NCBI GenBank assembly: GCA_037975125.1
Contig: CM075860.1
Location: 41,332,782 to 41,396,781, forward strand
From: Latrodectus hesperus
Taxonomy: Eukaryota > Arthropoda > Arachnida > Araneae > Theridiidae
Direction of reading: 5' to 3'
Length of the DNA: 64,000 bases
Positions 61,915-64,000 of the stretch are shown one piece after another (positions within the stretch are counted from its first letter, which is position 1; every line of letters begins with the position of its first letter). The notes beneath the pieces were generated by a model. It saw only the letters and a program-made list of their open reading frames with translations. It was not told the DNA's origin and did not search any database. The translations under genes and the position numbers were made by a program.

Positions 61915-62940
61915 AGATTTCTTTCTCTTTTTTTAAAATGTTTCATTTATATTAGCGCAACCAATTAGTAGAAACCTTATCTAAATGAAATCTTCTCTTT
62001 ATTGTATAAAACATTTTAATGAGGTATTCAAAAATATAATCTAAGTATTGTTGCGTGCATAGTAGTTAAAATATTAATGATTAATTAAAAAACATTTCTT
62101 ACCAGTAATAGTTATACTTGTATTATTATCTTTTCCACATATGTGCACTATAGTAAGGAACAACGATAGAGTCACGAATGTACATATTATATTAATGGTT
62201 ATGTACAGAATGCATGCATGTATGTTATGCGTGCGTTAAATTATGGGTATATTAAATCAGAAACGCGAATTTCGCTTATAAAATTTTATTTTATAATTAG
62301 TAAATCATTTTTCTGAATCTATTTGACTGATTATATTTGTGGCGAAAATCATTTATTTTAGAATATATTTTAGTTTTGGCAATTACACACATTTTTTATT
62401 AATGAAGTATACAAATATAGAGATAAAAATGAAGAAACAATACAAGTTCTATAATTAGTCGGAAATTAATAGTTACAGTAAATTTGTTAGAAAAACAATT
62501 AAAAGAGAACTCATTTTGATAGAATATGTGTAGATAATCATGCTCATATCCGGCTATAAATTCATGAGAAAAGTAAACATCCGATTTATCAATCAATGAT
62601 GTATTGACGTCAAAACTAATTAGTTTACTTATCAATTCAATCAATCTCGACTGCACTGACATATCTCCATCTGTTTCAAATTGGGGATAATTACCAGGAA
62701 CTGTGGTCAATTTTTACCGAATTATCATTTCAGAAAAATATGTTCACCATCTGGTTGCGTTAAATATGCATTTCTATGTTTTCAATTTTTAAGTTCATTT
62801 GCACAACTTAGAATTTTTTTTTCCTTCTAAAGTTATCAAAAAATGGTGAAATAATGTGCACATTGTGTCTGATTTGTCCTCTGTTTTAATCTGTTTTTTC
62901 TGTCGTAATTTGTACTCAGAAATTGGAACACCGAGTTTGT
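61910..62940. other. AT-rich non-coding stretch
   Basis: The 103-codon minus-strand frame at 62710-62399 has a fairly balanced first half (it contains NYPQFETDGDMSVQSRLIEL) but no visible homology, acceptor or donor that would support it. Confidence 0.5.
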
Positions 62941-62961
62941 ATGGAAACATTAAATGTCCAC

Positions 62962-63246
62962 TCAAAATAGAGGAAGTAAAAATGAAATAAATATTAAAGA
63001 ATAGTAAAAGGAGAAAGCTAATGATCCCAACTTGGCGAAACTAAATATCGGACTTTTTAAAAACCAACGGGATAATTCATAATCCGTCATTACCTTTGGC
63101 GAAAGAAGGACAAGACAGATTGCAATCGGGGTGAGAAACACTGCCCATGGTCCTTTTGTTTTCCTGGGATGCCAAAATACGGGTGATGAGTGTGCGGAAT
63201 GTAATATTTCTCGCCAATCCCGTGAGACAAAAGGAAGAAAATTCAT
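62962..63246 (-). CDS. Candidate ORF, 94 codons (hypothetical)
   Basis: Within a GC-elevated island (62950-63450), a minus-strand ATG (63246-63244, G at -3) opens a 94-codon frame beginning MNFLPFVSRDWREILHSAHS. It has two hydrophobic stretches, about residues 33-50 and 76-94, that could be membrane segments. At CCAAAG followed by GTAATG (about 63094) there is a possible donor in phase 0 after LSPK. No family is recognised; the island could equally be regulatory. Confidence 0.15.
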   Translation of the reverse strand: MNFLPFVSRDWREILHSAHSSPVFWHPRKTKGPWAVFLTPIAICLVLLSPKVMTDYELSRWFLKSPIFSFAKLGSLAFSFYYSLIFISFLLPLF

Positions 63247-63450
63247 GCCAAGTCGCTGGGGAGGGAAGAGAAAGAGAGAAATTATGCGCTTTGATTATGA
63301 CGTGCTTTAGGTGAATAGGTTCGTGGATTTGGTGGTGAGTGACCCAGAAAGATGTATCTTTTTTGGAATTACCGTACTAATGTGAGCTGGTTTTTAAAAC
63401 GATATCGATGACAAATATCGACGACAATCGTCGCTAAGCCGGATGTGAAT

Positions 63451-64000
63451 CTATTATTTTGAGGCTTTGAATCGTAACAGTGTGTGTAGTTAAAGCATCA
63501 CATGTTCTTTTTTTATGTATTCAATGAAAATATAATAAATCTGTTTCCTCGCCATATTCTTAAGGTATTAAAACATTTATTTTCACTCTTTTAAGTGATA
63601 ATTTTTTTAGTTTCATATAAATCTAAAATAATAAATAGTTAATTATTTTATGCATTATTAAAATTTATAAATCCTAAAATTATAAGAAATAGAAAGTTTC
63701 CTAACTTAAAACATTTTATGATCCATCATCTTTTTTGTAAAACACCTTTTTAGTATTTTTAATATTAACTAAAATAGTGTATTTTTAAGGCACTTTGTAC
63801 TTAATTGTTGTCTTAATTTATTTACATCTTTAAAAATATTGCACGCTTATAATTTTTTTTAATTATACGATTTTTTTTAACCACTAAACATTTTAACGAA
63901 AATGGAATTATATTTAACATTTCAATATGTAGTTATTTTAAAAAAATTAAAGTATTGAAATGCGAAAATTATCAGAAAATAAGATTGTGTAGATTTTATC
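63451..64000. other. AT-rich non-coding stretch, window end
   Basis: I see nothing gene-like in it. Confidence 0.6.

Overview
This window looks like a stretch of a large, AT-rich arthropod nuclear genome, most likely a spider (Araneae). The evidence is the very low G+C, long (AT)n microsatellites, many degenerate tRNA-derived SINE fragments, one SINE copy with a 'Ceph/Meta-type' central domain of a kind I associate from memory with spider genomes, and no long open reading frames. The taxonomic call is inference; only the composition and repeats are seen directly. I could not recognise a single protein-coding gene by homology. The window is best read as intergenic and/or very large intronic DNA.

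Layout. About three quarters of the window is AT-rich 'desert' (roughly 0-1.3, 2.4-4.1, 4.6-6.8, 7.1-8.6, 9.1-10.6, 10.9-15.8, 16.3-19.4, 19.75-21.9, 22.65-29.4, 30.1-33.2, 34.1-36.0, 38-40, 41.1-44.1, 46.4-47.3, 48-49.1, 51-52.3, 53-57.7, 58.6-59.2, 61.35-62.9 and 63.5-64 kb), holding only simple repeats and decayed SINEs. Set into it are discrete islands of higher G+C, 0.3-1 kb long (about 1.3-2.35, 4.15-4.6, 8.65-9.15, 10.6-10.9, 15.85-16.3, 19.4-19.75, 21.93-22.65, 29.6-30.06, 33.24-34.1, 36.0-36.4, 37.5-37.85, 40.15-41.05, 44.1-44.5, 45.65-46.4, 47.3-47.85, 49.1-49.5, 50.45-50.97, 52.3-52.7, 55.05-55.25, 56.1-56.55, 57.8-58.25, 59.2-59.5, 60.9-61.35 and 62.95-63.45 kb). The islands concentrate regulatory-looking motifs: CTCF-like AGATGGCG cores, full CRE palindromes, CACGTG E-boxes, a GAGA palindrome, E2F-like and CCAAT boxes. 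This is the pattern expected of a regulatory landscape around a developmental gene, but gene identity cannot be read from the sequence.

The best gene-like signal is at 33.29-33.96 kb (+): an inverted pair of E2F-like sites, two opposed CCAAT boxes, an arthropod-type initiator (TCAGTC), an ATG in strong context and a 5' splice donor 111 nt later in phase 0. Weaker promoter candidates lie at 57.82-57.99 kb (TATA-like box, Inr, splice donor) and 61.07-61.35 kb (CRE, TATAAATA, a 40-codon ORF). Candidate minus-strand exons lie at 10805-10843 (39-nt microexon), 19422-19570 and about 36185-36229. All are hypotheses.

Mobile and repeat content: about a dozen + strand copies of one tRNA-derived SINE family, including a three-copy cluster at 60.3-60.7 kb; one 5'-truncated Ceph-type SINE with a 15-bp target-site duplication at 27.25-27.50 kb; five long (AT)n tracts plus (TG)n and (CA)n; a degenerate ~78-bp, seven-unit minisatellite at 8.1-8.7 kb; a 31-bp-arm hairpin at 2.8 kb; and a diverged ~160-bp tandem duplication at 35.65-35.94 kb. 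I saw no reverse-transcriptase or transposase ORF, no rRNA, no convincing functional tRNA, no CRISPR array and nothing bacterial.
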